Part shown: positions 18,634 through 26,672 of the stretch, one piece after another
Numbering within the stretch: position 1 is the stretch's first letter
How the letters are laid out: every line of letters begins with the position of its first letter
NCBI GenBank assembly: GCA_903822205.1
Contig: CAIJOK010000142.1
Coordinates: 1 to 43,024 of the forward strand
DNA: 43,024 nucleotides
From: an uncultured beta proteobacterium
Lineage (GTDB): Bacteria > Pseudomonadota > Gammaproteobacteria > Burkholderiales > Burkholderiaceae_C
Direction: 5' to 3'
Made by a program: the position numbers and the translations under genes
Notes under the pieces: model-generated
Seen by the model: the letters and a program-made list of their open reading frames with translations, nothing else
Told to the model about the DNA's origin: nothing
Database searches by the model: none

Positions 18634-19648
18634 CTATGCCGTCATGGGAATCATGAAAAGTTCGTCCCAAGAGAGCTTCTTATCAAGAATTCCTAGTGCA
18701 ACAGCCGGAACTTTTTTGTAGTGAAGTGAGTCCGGATGAAGTTATGTATCACTCAAAGAACGTCCAATGTTTTTTGAAGTCCATTCTCGTTTTTCGCGTA
18801 TGTATTTGTACGTCGGCGAAAGGCTGAATTACGACGACGAAGAGCGCAGTTAAAAGCTTCGCAGTGATTTGCATGAATATCATTGTCGTTAATATCCTGA
18901 ACGGTTTTCGGATGTTCCGATTGCGGTGCTTGATATTTTGGACATTTCGGACCTTTTTTATGGGCTTGAGATCCTTTGTTTTTTATTCTGACCTTTAACC
19001 TTTTTTTAGTGTTTTACGTGGCCTACCTTTTTTACCTGTAGAAATAAGTTCATGGCATATCTCGAATAATATGTTGCCATAACGCCGCTCTCCGTCAGTG
19101 ATTAATGATATATCTGTTGTTCGAGTAATGAGTTTATTTAGTGTTCTGAGAGCTTTTCTGAACAGTTTTCTGTCTTTCTTGCCACACTGAAGCTCCCAAA
19201 GGAAGCGGCTAGCCCTGTCCATGAACACCACAGTCCATCCTATGGAGACATCAGGAGGCACGGTTTTACCAACCCGTGTATAGACTTCATCGCCTACGAT
19301 TGTGAGCTTTAAATAACTCTGAACCAATGCATACAGGGTAAGCGTTTGCTTGATTCCTAGAAAGCGCATCTCCCAGTCTATTATGGTATTTTTTGCAATT
19401 TCAAAAGTTCTGCACGCTGCATTTAATCCAAGTTCCTCAGTTCTGGACTTGATCACTTGAATGATAAGACTTATAGGTTTTTTGATTCCAGCCAGAAATG
19501 TGTTAATAGTGGATAAATAGAATATTCAACATTCATCACACTTATGAATCACTCTTTGTCCATGATTTTTGGTGTCATAGTGTGTATGTATTTTTATGTT
19601 TTTGCTATTACACGAAGGACATGCTGAAAGCGCTGTTGCTATTGCCAT
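18634..19648 (-). pseudogene. IS1-like transposase, broken by nonsense codons and a frame change
   Basis: Reading from an ATG at 19648, the frame encodes a zinc-ribbon start (CPSC, then KCDEC) and meets TGA at 19526-19528 after 40 codons. The same frame continues with TFLAGIKKPISLI and the 153-residue segment ending at 18995. That segment holds the catalytic Asp positions in GDEVYTRV and TDGERRYG. After an A7 run (about 19000-19008) the coding continues in the -1 frame (KVRIKNKGSQAHKKG) through HCEAFNCALRRRNSAF, the expected catalytic Glu. It meets another TGA at 18753-18755 and ends at TAG 18634-18636. The A7 run could allow -1 programmed frameshifting, as known in IS1, or a base may have been lost. 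With two in-frame stops the gene is most likely dead. Confidence 0.85.
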
Positions 19649-19866
19649 GATTTAACTTTCAATAAATAAACCAATTGTAAAAAATGATAATAGTTTAATA
19701 TGCATATACAGAAGTAAATTGATTGAAATTCTTTAACATTCGAAAATATCCACAACGAAGAGAATGCTTGCTGCCCCAAGCTGTCGTACACATTTGTTGG
19801 TGGCAAGCTGTGAATCAAAACGCTTGTTTCGCTTCATGTACCGTCTTCTGGGGTGGATTTCCTCAA

Positions 19867-19890
19867 ATCCCATTCAACTGAACCAGTGCC
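19867..19890 (-). repeat. Right terminal inverted repeat of the IS
   Basis: The 24 bases ending AACCAGTGCC are the reverse complement of the left terminal repeat. They mark the outer right end of the element on the transposase-start side. Confidence 0.85.
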
Positions 19891-19935
19891 CCTTGTTTGC
19901 TCCTGCCTAAAAATAAGGCAGCGCTTGTAAAACAC

Positions 19936-19997
19936 CTGGGTCAATTTTCGGTCGGCACACCCCCTAAAAGTAGATCAGTTTTCAATCGGTGTCAACA
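19936..19997. mobile_element. Possible solo end of an IS21-type element
   Basis: Read on the minus strand this begins TGTTGACACC and contains two related stretches, CGATTGAAAACTGATC and CGACCGAAAATTGACC, about 33 bases apart. IS21-family ends typically start with TG and carry several internal repeats of this GAAAA-TGA type, with istA following. No istA or istB gene is present. The stretch lies only 46 bases beyond the IS1-like element and 6 bases from the flgN stop. Recognised by memory of the family pattern only. Confidence 0.4.
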
Positions 19998-20002
19998 GTC
20001 CT

Positions 20003-20443
20003 CTAAGCCGACAAGGATTTGAACTCGCCGCTCTGGCGGGCCACACCGCCATAAGGGTTGCGGCCACGGGCTGTAGCGGCAGGGGAATAACTGGATGAAT
20101 AGGTTGGGGACTGGGCAGATGACGGCACCAGCGCCGCCAAAGCACGGCCTGTGATCACGCCCTGGCGGATCAAAATCTCGCGCCGAGAGGCCATGGTGCT
20201 CACTATTTTTTGAATGCGGGCTTTAAGGACGGGGTTGTCAACGCTGCCTGCGCGGATCGGCCCGACAGCCTTGGAAAGCCCTACCGCAGCCAGTTGCAAG
20301 GCATCAGCCGCCGCTAAAAGGCGATCAGGCTGGTTGTCCGCAATGGCCCGTGAGACCAAACCCAAGTGGCTCTCAACCTGGAGCAAAAGGCTTGCTATGG
20401 GGCTCACCGGGGTCGTTGGTTTTATGGGTAGAACAGGACTCAT
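20003..20443 (-). CDS. flgN: Flagellar export chaperone FlgN-like protein
   Basis: A 146-aa protein directly after flgM on the same strand, with a 61-base gap. This is the usual place for FlgN, the cytoplasmic chaperone that keeps FlgK and FlgL unfolded for export. The first about 100 residues look like an amphipathic helical bundle (SLLLQVESHLGLVSRAI and LQLAAVGLSKAV). The last about 35 are rich in Ser, Tyr, Ala and Arg and are probably disordered. Sequence motifs of FlgN are weak, so the call leans on position, size and helical character. The downstream flank carries the IS remnants, so the operon ends here. Confidence 0.7.
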   Translation of the reverse strand: MSPVLPIKPTTPVSPIASLLLQVESHLGLVSRAIADNQPDRLLAAADALQLAAVGLSKAVGPIRAGSVDNPVLKARIQKIVSTMASRREILIRQGVITGRALAALVPSSAQSPTYSSSYSPAATARGRNPYGGVARQSGEFKSLSA

Positions 20444-20504
20444 GGTTTTGCCCCCAAACCATGAACAAAGACATCCGTCGCAAGGACGGCCAGATCAGCG
20501 ACGG

Positions 20505-20828
20505 CTAAACGCGGGTGCGTTTGAGAAGCTCTTGTGCGTTGGACAGCAGGCGGTCGGCGATCACCTCGGGGTTGACCTTGTAGGTCTTTTGGGCAATGGC
20601 TGTGCGCATGGCATTGACCTTGGCCGTGTCGATATCCGACGATGCGCCACTGCCGGCCTCCAGCGAACGGGCCAGCGTTGAAACCGTGACGGCCACACCC
20701 GCAGACCCTGTGCTCTTGGCAGAGTCTGACTTGGCCACTGTGGCTGCGGTCGTCGTGTTTTTGGCGACGGTCGCCGCAGTGCTGTTGCTGATGGCAACCG
20801 GATTGTCGGTGGGGGATGTGATTTTCAT
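20505..20828 (-). CDS. flgM: Anti-sigma-28 factor FlgM
   Basis: A 107-aa negative regulator that binds sigma-28 (FliA) and is exported through the finished hook-basal body, which releases late flagellar transcription. The N-terminus MKITSPTDNP and the C-terminal helical part (VNAMRTAIAQKTYKVNPEVI ending AQELLKRTRV) match the family. The middle is a low-complexity Ala/Thr/Ser/Lys stretch. The start ATG at 20828 is preceded by GGAGAG at a good distance. A longer frame uses a TTG at 20840, which is actually part of that ribosome-binding region, so the shorter start is preferred. It lies 96 bases after flgA with a candidate sigma-28 promoter between. Confidence 0.92.
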   Translation of the reverse strand: MKITSPTDNPVAISNSTAATVAKNTTTAATVAKSDSAKSTGSAGVAVTVSTLARSLEAGSGASSDIDTAKVNAMRTAIAQKTYKVNPEVIADRLLSNAQELLKRTRV

Positions 20829-20870
20829 GGTGCTCTCCAAAACTACGGTGTGTGTAGCCTCGTAAGGTCA

Positions 20871-20897
20871 CTTTCGACCGAAACCGCATGGACTTGA
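20871..20897 (-). promoter_or_regulatory. Candidate sigma-28 promoter of flgM
   Basis: On the minus strand TCAAGTCC, an 11-base gap and GTCGAAAG resemble the sigma-28 pattern TAAAGTTT-N11-GCCGATAA, with about five of eight matches in each half. The distance to the flgM ATG allows a leader of roughly 37 bases. A sigma-28 promoter for flgM and flgN, separate from flgA, is a known arrangement in other bacteria. Confidence 0.45.
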
Positions 20898-20924
20898 GCT
20901 TTATTTTCAAACAACGTTCGGGCT

Positions 20925-21671
20925 TCATAGATCGACCCTCACGCTGCGTTCGTCAACCACCGTACCGCTGAGGGTCCTGCCGCTGTCCATCCTGACCCTG
21001 GCTGATTCGCCCATCACGCCGGCCGAGACAGCCTGTCCGTCGGTGGCGATCTCAAACCCCGGGCCGCGCCCAAGCACACGAACCAAGGCACCCGCCTGAA
21101 ACACCTGGGTCGATTTGACCATGTCTTGGCGCAGTGCCTGACCGGTCGAAAGCATTTTGGATGCGGTGTGCCCCACCCAGTCGGACTGATGGGCGACGAT
21201 GGGACTGGTCCATTCTGCCCAGTCCACATCGGCAGCCATGGCATCAGAGGCCGACAGCACAGCCCCGGATGCGACCTGCCCCTTGATCACCCAGGCGGGT
21301 CCAAAAGCACTGACGGTGACAGGCAAAAAGACATTCCACTTGCCTGCACCTTGGACGCACCGCAGGCCCAGACGGGTCTTTCCCCACAACCGGTAGCCCA
21401 AGGGCAGATAGGGTTCAACCTGGGTACACGATGCCAGCCGCAAAAAGCGATCCAGCGTGCCCAGTGTGACCTGCATCCGCAGCGGCAAACCAGTAATGCC
21501 GGTGTTTTTGGAGACGTTGTCATCCAGCCAGCGCTGCGCCTGTGTATAAATTTGCATGCTGGTCGCTGCGTCTGTGGCCGGCAGCGACTGCGCCCATGTA
21601 GCCGATGATCCTGCCAAAGTCAGCAGGCCCAGGGCAGTGCCTGCACGGTACAAAAATGAAAATGCATTCAT
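20925..21671 (-). CDS. flgA: Flagellar P-ring assembly chaperone FlgA
   Basis: A periplasmic chaperone needed to build the FlgI P-ring around the rod. From the ATG at 21671 it is 248 aa with a signal peptide (MNAFSFLYRAGTALGLLTLA, cleavage likely after WAQ). A ribosome-binding AAGGA lies just upstream. An upstream in-frame start at 21755 would add 28 residues that spoil the signal peptide. The SAF-type domain is seen in the middle (LGLRCVQGAGKWNVFLPVTV, KGQVASGAVLSASD). The C-terminus GTVVDERSVRVDL fits the family. It is divergent from flgB, with a 254-base region between the two starts. Confidence 0.94.
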   Translation of the reverse strand: MNAFSFLYRAGTALGLLTLAGSSATWAQSLPATDAATSMQIYTQAQRWLDDNVSKNTGITGLPLRMQVTLGTLDRFLRLASCTQVEPYLPLGYRLWGKTRLGLRCVQGAGKWNVFLPVTVSAFGPAWVIKGQVASGAVLSASDAMAADVDWAEWTSPIVAHQSDWVGHTASKMLSTGQALRQDMVKSTQVFQAGALVRVLGRGPGFEIATDGQAVSAGVMGESARVRMDSGRTLSGTVVDERSVRVDL

Positions 21672-21694
21672 GATCAGTCCTTGGATAGAGAATT

Positions 21695-21711
21695 TGTACA
21701 GCGTCTGTACA
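21695..21711. promoter_or_regulatory. Perfect inverted repeat in the flgA leader, candidate operator
   Basis: TGTACAG-CGT-CTGTACA, two 7-base arms with a 3-base spacer, lies 24-40 bases upstream of the flgA start codon in the divergent flgA-flgB region. Its symmetry is typical of a dimeric repressor or activator site. No regulator for it is identified in the window. Confidence 0.45.
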
Positions 21712-21925
21712 GAGCCTTTTGCAGCGATGACTGTAGGCAATACCTTGATCGACAAAGCCCAAAAACAAGCCGTGTTTTACCCCTTCTTTGGGGTTTAGAA
21801 AAATCAGCAGGTTTTCATAATTACCCAACAACAAAAAAACAAAAACAACAAAAAACCCCCTGGTTCCACCACCGGTATCACACGGTACAGGTGCACGATG
21901 TTTATGAAAACTGAAAGGTGCTTGC

Positions 21926-22384
21926 ATGTTTGCCAATTTGGTCAGAGGTTTGGGTATTCATACCAACGCCCTGGTGTTGCGCGCCGAGCGCCAGCGCATC
22001 ATCGCCAGCAACATTGCCAATGCCGATACGCCTGGCTTTGTGGGCCGCGATGTCAATTTCAAAGAGGCCCTGATGCATCTGACCCAGTCCAGTGGCAGCG
22101 AAATGATGGGCCAAAACGACATGGCCCTGCGCGTCCAGTTAAATACACAGACAGCGACCACAAACCCCAGACACTTTGCTGTGCCCGGTGCCAGTGACAG
22201 CCAACTGACCGATGCGTCGTCTCTGGTCTATACCTTGCAAAGCCAGCCCAGCGCCGACGGCAACAGTGTGGACATGGACCGTGAACGCGCCACGTTTGTC
22301 GATAACTCGGTGCGTTATGAAGCCACCTTGCGCTTTATCAATGGCCAGTCCAAGACCATTTTGAGCGCCATTCAAGGACAGTAA
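21926..22384 (+). CDS. flgB: Flagellar basal-body rod protein FlgB
   Basis: A 152-aa proximal rod subunit, exported by the flagellar type III system without a signal peptide. The N-terminal rod motif is clear (RQRIIASNIANADTPGFVGRDVNFKEAL). The C-terminus ends with the helical VRYEATLRFINGQSKTILSAI of the family. The start ATG follows AAAGGTG at good spacing. It is the first gene of the plus-strand rod-hook operon, and flgC follows after 24 bases. Confidence 0.96.
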   Translation: MFANLVRGLGIHTNALVLRAERQRIIASNIANADTPGFVGRDVNFKEALMHLTQSSGSEMMGQNDMALRVQLNTQTATTNPRHFAVPGASDSQLTDASSLVYTLQSQPSADGNSVDMDRERATFVDNSVRYEATLRFINGQSKTILSAIQGQ

Positions 22385-22408
22385 GACGGTACCCACTGGA
22401 GATTTGTC

Positions 22409-22813
22409 ATGTCGATGTTTTCAATATTCAATGTCTCAGGCAGTGCCATCAGCGCGCAGTCGCAGCGGCTCAATCTGGTGTCCAGCAATCTGGCCAACGC
22501 CGATGCTGTGGCTGGCCCCGATGGTCAGGGCTACAAAAGCCGCCAGGCTATTTTTCAGACCGTGCCGATGGGGTCAGAGGCCACTGCTGGGCTTAAGGTG
22601 ATAGGTATTACCGAGAGCAGTGCGCCATTCAAGCGGGTACACGACCCCAATCACCCCTCTGCCGATGCCGACGGTTATGTCAATTATTCCAATGTCAATC
22701 CGGTTGAAGAGATGGTCAACATGATCTCTGCCTCACGCTCGTACCAAAACAATGTCGAGGTGATGAATACCGCCAAAACATTGCTGCTTAAAACCCTGCA
22801 AATGGGGCAGTAA
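22409..22813 (+). CDS. flgC: Flagellar basal-body rod protein FlgC
   Basis: A 134-aa proximal rod protein. The N-terminal NLVSSNLANADAVAGPDGQGYKSR segment and the C-terminal EEMVNMISASRSYQNNVEVM are the conserved helices that pack into the rod. Length is standard. It is placed between flgB and flgD as in almost all flagellar operons. Confidence 0.96.
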   Translation: MSMFSIFNVSGSAISAQSQRLNLVSSNLANADAVAGPDGQGYKSRQAIFQTVPMGSEATAGLKVIGITESSAPFKRVHDPNHPSADADGYVNYSNVNPVEEMVNMISASRSYQNNVEVMNTAKTLLLKTLQMGQ

Positions 22814-22882
22814 GCAGTGATCCGTAAGTAATCAGTTATCCAGTCCTTAACCCATCAATTTATCTGTCAAGAGCTTATCTCC

Positions 22883-23557
22883 ATGCTTACCGCAACATCA
22901 TCCCTATCGTCTTCATCCTCTACCGCCAGCACAGCGGGCACAAGTACCAGTACCAGCGCCACGGCAGGCTCGGCCAGCACGAGTGCCGCGCAAGACCGAT
23001 TTTTGAAACTGCTTGTCGCGCAACTGAATAACCAGGACCCCATGAACCCCATGGACAACGCGCAGATGACCAGCCAAATGGCGCAGATCAACACGGTCAC
23101 AGGCATTCAGCAAGTCAATGACACCCTGAAGAGCATGTCCGAACAGTACACGGCCATGCAGGTGTTGCAAGGTTCTTCCATGGTGGGCCACGATGTGCTG
23201 ATCGATGGCAACACCCTGAGCATCAACAACGGCAAAGCGGGCGGTGCGATCGACCTCACAGCCAGTGCCGAGAGCGTCAAGATAGACATCCTGTCACCAG
23301 GTGGCCAGGTGCTGGACACGATCAATCTGGGCGCACAAGACGCAGGCAGGCATTCGTTTGAATGGGATGCCTCAGGTTATCAGGGCGTAGGCAGCCCCAG
23401 CTTTAAGGTGACCGCCACCCAGGGCGGCCAGGCGATCGACAACACGTCCATGACCCGCGCCAATGTGGTGTCGGTGGGGTCGGATACCACAGGCATGAAA
23501 GTTCAACTGCAAGGACGTGCAGCCGTGCCCTACAGCAGTGTCAAGGCCATTCTGTAA
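22883..23557 (+). CDS. flgD: Flagellar hook-capping protein FlgD
   Basis: A 224-aa scaffold that caps the growing hook and guides FlgE assembly, then is discarded. The N-terminal export and cap region is conserved (DRFLKLLVAQLNNQDPMNPM then NAQMTSQMAQINTVTGIQQV). A FlgD Ig-like fold follows from about residue 110 (VKIDILSPGGQVLDTINLG and HSFEWDASGYQG). Residues 2-35 are an unusual Ser/Thr/Ala tract, as is common but variable in this family. The gap to flgC is 69 bases. Confidence 0.95.
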   Translation: MLTATSSLSSSSSTASTAGTSTSTSATAGSASTSAAQDRFLKLLVAQLNNQDPMNPMDNAQMTSQMAQINTVTGIQQVNDTLKSMSEQYTAMQVLQGSSMVGHDVLIDGNTLSINNGKAGGAIDLTASAESVKIDILSPGGQVLDTINLGAQDAGRHSFEWDASGYQGVGSPSFKVTATQGGQAIDNTSMTRANVVSVGSDTTGMKVQLQGRAAVPYSSVKAIL

Positions 23558-23607
23558 TTTCTTTATTGTTTGTTATTTATTGTTTGTTATTCATTGGGGC
23601 AATCATC

Positions 23608-24903
23608 ATGGCATTTCAAACCGGACTCTCAGGACTCAACGCATCCAGCCGCAGCCTGGATGTGATCGGCAACAACATCGCCAACGCCAACACCACGGGC
23701 ATGAAGGCATCGCGCACCGAGTTTGGCGACATGGTGGCGGGTTCACTGAACGTGGTGCAAACCACCAACCCCGGCATCGGGGTTTATGTTGCGGCGGTGT
23801 CGCAGCAATTTAGCCAAGGCGGCATATCCACCACCGGCAACAACCTCGATGCCGCCATCAACGGCAGCGGGTTTTTTCAACTGACCCTGCCTGACGGAAC
23901 CACCGGCTACACCCGCGATGGCTCCTTCAAACTGGACAAGGATGGTTTTATCAAGACCAACAGTGGTGCCAATGTGATGGGCTATCCCACCGACAAGACG
24001 GGCAAACCGTCCAGTGCCACCGTCCAAAATCTGCAAATGCCCACCAACAAACCGATCGCAGCCAGCGCCACCACCGCGATTACGGCAGAGTTCAACCTGG
24101 ATGCCCGCGCTCAACTTGCAGCAGGTGCGGTTGCTGTCGTTGGCCCGCCAGCCGTTGCAGCCATTCCAGCGACCCCTCGATCCACCTATGGGACCTCGCT
24201 GAATGTCTATGACGCAGCCGGTGTGGCATCGCCAGTCAATCTTTACTTTGAAAAAAGTGCGACGGCCAACACCTGGAATGTTTTTACCAGTCTGGACACC
24301 ACAGCCCAACCCTCGACCACGCCCGTTGCGACGCTGACCTTTGACGCTGCCGGAAAGATCACCGGTCCGACGGCCACAGCACCTGCCACCGGCATTGGCA
24401 TCACGCTCAAGGGCGGTAGCATTGCCTCGCTCAACCCCAATGCAAGCGCCAAGACCATTCCGCAGGACATTGCACTGGACATGAGCACGGTCACGCAGTT
24501 TGGAACCTCATTTGCGGTCACCAATTTGACGCAGGACGGTTACACCTCCGGCGAATTGACCAATTTAAGCATCGGTGAAAACGGCATCATCACCGCCCGC
24601 TATTCCAATGGGCAAACGCAGGCAACAGGTCAACTGACCCTGACAGACTTTCGCAATGTGCAAGGTTTAACCCCCGTGGGCAGCAACACCTGGGTAGCCA
24701 CCTTTGCGTCTGGTCAGCCGGTGGTGGACAAACCCGGCAATGGCAAATTTGGCATCTTGCGTGCCGGTGCGCTGGAAGACTCCAACGTGGATCTGACCGC
24801 CGAGCTGGTCAATATGATGACCGCACAGCGGGCTTATCAGGCCAATGCCCAGACCATCAAAACGCAAGATCAGGTGATGTCCACCCTGGTCAATCTGCGC
24901 TAA
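23608..24903 (+). CDS. flgE: Flagellar hook protein FlgE
   Basis: A 431-aa subunit of the universal-joint hook. The N-terminus MAFQTGLSGLNASSRSLDVI and GNNIANANTTGMKASRTEFG, and the C-terminus LVNMMTAQRAYQANAQTIKT, are the coiled-coil D0 segments. The variable Ala/Thr/Pro-rich middle forms the exposed domain. The reading frame is open upstream to 23566, but the family start is the ATG at 23608, preceded by GGGG. The AT-rich stretch before it (TTGTTTGTTATTTATTGTTTGTTATT) contains a short direct repeat. Confidence 0.95.
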   Translation: MAFQTGLSGLNASSRSLDVIGNNIANANTTGMKASRTEFGDMVAGSLNVVQTTNPGIGVYVAAVSQQFSQGGISTTGNNLDAAINGSGFFQLTLPDGTTGYTRDGSFKLDKDGFIKTNSGANVMGYPTDKTGKPSSATVQNLQMPTNKPIAASATTAITAEFNLDARAQLAAGAVAVVGPPAVAAIPATPRSTYGTSLNVYDAAGVASPVNLYFEKSATANTWNVFTSLDTTAQPSTTPVATLTFDAAGKITGPTATAPATGIGITLKGGSIASLNPNASAKTIPQDIALDMSTVTQFGTSFAVTNLTQDGYTSGELTNLSIGENGIITARYSNGQTQATGQLTLTDFRNVQGLTPVGSNTWVATFASGQPVVDKPGNGKFGILRAGALEDSNVDLTAELVNMMTAQRAYQANAQTIKTQDQVMSTLVNLR

Positions 24904-24949
24904 CCCACTGCAAGTCCCTGCAAATTTTTGTCAGTGACGGGAATACACC

Positions 24950-25690
24950 ATGGATCGTCTTATCTATACCGCCATGACCGGTGCCAGTGCCGCTTCGGCC
25001 AGGCAATCGGTGCTGGCCAACAACCTGGCCAATGTGGCCACCAACGGGTTTCGGGCCGAGCTATCCACTTACCGTGCCGTTCCGGTCCGGGGCGATGGAT
25101 CAACCACGCGGGTGATGGCGCTGGAGGCCACGCCCGGTTTCCTGGACAAACCCGGCACACCGCAGCACACGGGCCGCGCCATGGATGCCATGGCCACCAA
25201 CAACTCGTGGTTTACGGTGCAAGGCAAAGACGGGACTGAGGCCTACACCCGCAATGGGTCTTTGGACGTGAACTCTGCTGGCACGCTCATCACCAACACC
25301 GGACTGCCCATCCTGAGCGATGGGGGTGCCCCCATTGCCGTGCCCGCCGGTGCCACCGTCACCCTGGGGGTGGACGGTGTCATCACGGCCAAGGTGGGCA
25401 CACAGCCGGCCACCGGCATAGGCAGGCTCAAACTGGTCACCCCCACCGCTGAAGACCCCCTGAAGCGTGGGGATGACGGGTTGTTTCGATCCACATCCGG
25501 TGACCCCCTGCCCAATGACACCACCGCCCGGCTGCAATTGGGCGAGATCGAAGGCTCCAACGTCAATGCCATTGAAACGATGGTCAGCATGATTCAGGCG
25601 GCACGCCAGTTTGAGTCACAGACCAAACTGATGACCACCGCCGAGTCCGACGACAAGGCCGCATCACAGTTGTTGAATATACAAGGTTGA
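24950..25690 (+). CDS. flgF: Flagellar basal-body rod protein FlgF
   Basis: A 246-aa proximal rod protein. The N-terminal motif is ARQSVLANNLANVATNGFRA. The middle has the FlgF/FlgG pattern (WFTVQGKDGTEAYTRNGSLD), and the C-terminus GSNVNAIETMVSMIQAARQF is conserved. It follows flgE by 46 bases. A 180-base gap, unusually long for this operon, separates it from flgG. Confidence 0.95.
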   Translation: MDRLIYTAMTGASAASARQSVLANNLANVATNGFRAELSTYRAVPVRGDGSTTRVMALEATPGFLDKPGTPQHTGRAMDAMATNNSWFTVQGKDGTEAYTRNGSLDVNSAGTLITNTGLPILSDGGAPIAVPAGATVTLGVDGVITAKVGTQPATGIGRLKLVTPTAEDPLKRGDDGLFRSTSGDPLPNDTTARLQLGEIEGSNVNAIETMVSMIQAARQFESQTKLMTTAESDDKAASQLLNIQG

Positions 25691-25764
25691 TATCCCCGTC
25701 AAAAAGTATCGTTGTGGTTTGATATGACGGGTGTGCCACGTTGTTAATTTTGAATATTCGTTTA

Positions 25765-25790
25765 CGCTCCCACGCAGGAGCATGGGAGCG
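25765..25790. repeat. Stem-loop in the flgF-flgG gap
   Basis: CGCTCCCA and TGGGAGCG form an 8-base-pair stem around a 10-base loop. There is no following T run, so it is not a classical terminator. The sequence resembles the dispersed CTCCCACGC-AGGAG-GTGGGAG type palindrome seen between genes in many proteobacteria. It might slow RNA decay or attenuate transcription between flgF and flgG. Confidence 0.5.
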
Positions 25791-25861
25791 ATTGAATAAT
25801 GTCCGTCATTCGTGCGTTAGATGCTATTTTTTTGTATTTATTGAGTAACTAATTTATTAAG
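25791..25861 (+). promoter_or_regulatory. AT-rich leader of flgG, related to the flgL leader
   Basis: This stretch aligns with 33230-33301 upstream of flgL. Both start with ATTGAAT-ATG, share GTCA, CTAT, TTTTT and TTATT blocks in the same order, and end with the identical TAATTTATTAAG. In flgG that end forms the AAGGA ribosome-binding site. It may be a duplicated promoter or leader. Confidence 0.4.
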
Positions 25862-25870
25862 GACACGATC

Positions 25871-26653
25871 ATGATTAACTCTTTATGGATCGCCAAAACC
25901 GGCATGGAAGCCCAGCAAATGCAGTTGGACGTGGTGTCCAACAATCTGGCCAATGTGTCAACCAATGGCTTTAAGCGGGCCACCGCCGTGTTTGAAGACC
26001 TGATGTACCAAAACCTGCGCCAGGTGGGGGCCAACAGCACCGAGCAATCGACCTTGCCCACCGGCCTGCAAGTGGGGCTGGGGGTTCGCACCGTGGCCAC
26101 CAGCCGATCTTTTGCCCAGGGCAGTCTGCAACAAACCAGCAACAAGCTGGATGTGGCCATTCAAGGCGATGGCTTCTTTCAGGTGACCATGCCGGACGGC
26201 ACCACCAGCTACACCCGAGATGGTGCTTTTCAGGTCAATTCAGCCGGTGCCTTGGTCACGGCCACCGGTTTGCCGATAGCCAACGGGGTGACTGTTCCGC
26301 CCAATGCCACCAGCGTGACCATTGCCGGTAACGGCACCGTGTCAGCCACCGTTCCGGGCAACGTCACACCCCAGAACATCGGCACCATCGGCATGGCCAG
26401 GTTCATCAACCCTGCCGGTCTGACCCCGCTGGGCCAAAACCTGTTTGCCGAGAGCGCAGCCTCAGGCCAGGCCACCACCGGCACGGGTGGCACGGATGGC
26501 ATGGGCACGATGATGCAGGGCTTTGTGGAAACCTCCAACGTCAATGTGGTGCAAGAGCTGGTCACCATGATCCAGACCCAGCGGGCCTATGAGATGAATT
26601 CCAAGGCCATTCAAACCTCGGATCAAATGCTGCAAAAACTCAGTCAAATTTAG
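25871..26653 (+). CDS. flgG: Flagellar distal rod protein FlgG
   Basis: A 260-aa distal rod subunit. The N-terminus has GMEAQQMQLDVVSNNLANV and STNGFKRATAVFEDL, the middle has GDGFFQVTMPDGTTSYTRDG, and the C-terminus NVVQELVTMIQTQRAYEMNS is conserved. Length is exactly normal. The start ATG follows AAGGA at 8 bases. flgH begins 20 bases downstream. Confidence 0.97.
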   Translation: MINSLWIAKTGMEAQQMQLDVVSNNLANVSTNGFKRATAVFEDLMYQNLRQVGANSTEQSTLPTGLQVGLGVRTVATSRSFAQGSLQQTSNKLDVAIQGDGFFQVTMPDGTTSYTRDGAFQVNSAGALVTATGLPIANGVTVPPNATSVTIAGNGTVSATVPGNVTPQNIGTIGMARFINPAGLTPLGQNLFAESAASGQATTGTGGTDGMGTMMQGFVETSNVNVVQELVTMIQTQRAYEMNSKAIQTSDQMLQKLSQI

Positions 26654-26672
26654 CGTCTACAGGGGTTTCATC

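Larger units (their letters stand above)
18606..19890. mobile_element. Decayed IS1-like insertion sequence
   Basis: A 1285-bp AT-rich element bounded by perfect 24-bp inverted repeats and holding one interrupted transposase gene on the minus strand. Only a 3-base match (CCT) flanks both ends, so I see no convincing target-site duplication. The 218 bases between the transposase start and the right end carry no gene. It lies between dacB and flgN, splitting the flagellar cluster from the cell-wall gene. The zinc-ribbon plus DDE organisation resembles the IS1 family, but the exact family is not confirmed. Confidence 0.8.

Noticed and set aside
18598-19898. Target-site duplication around the IS1-like element
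   Set aside because: Only a 3-base CCT match flanks the ends, which is easily due to chance and shorter than expected for the IS1 family.
25765-25790. Rho-independent terminator after flgF
   Set aside because: The hairpin has no T run on either strand, so it does not meet the usual pattern.
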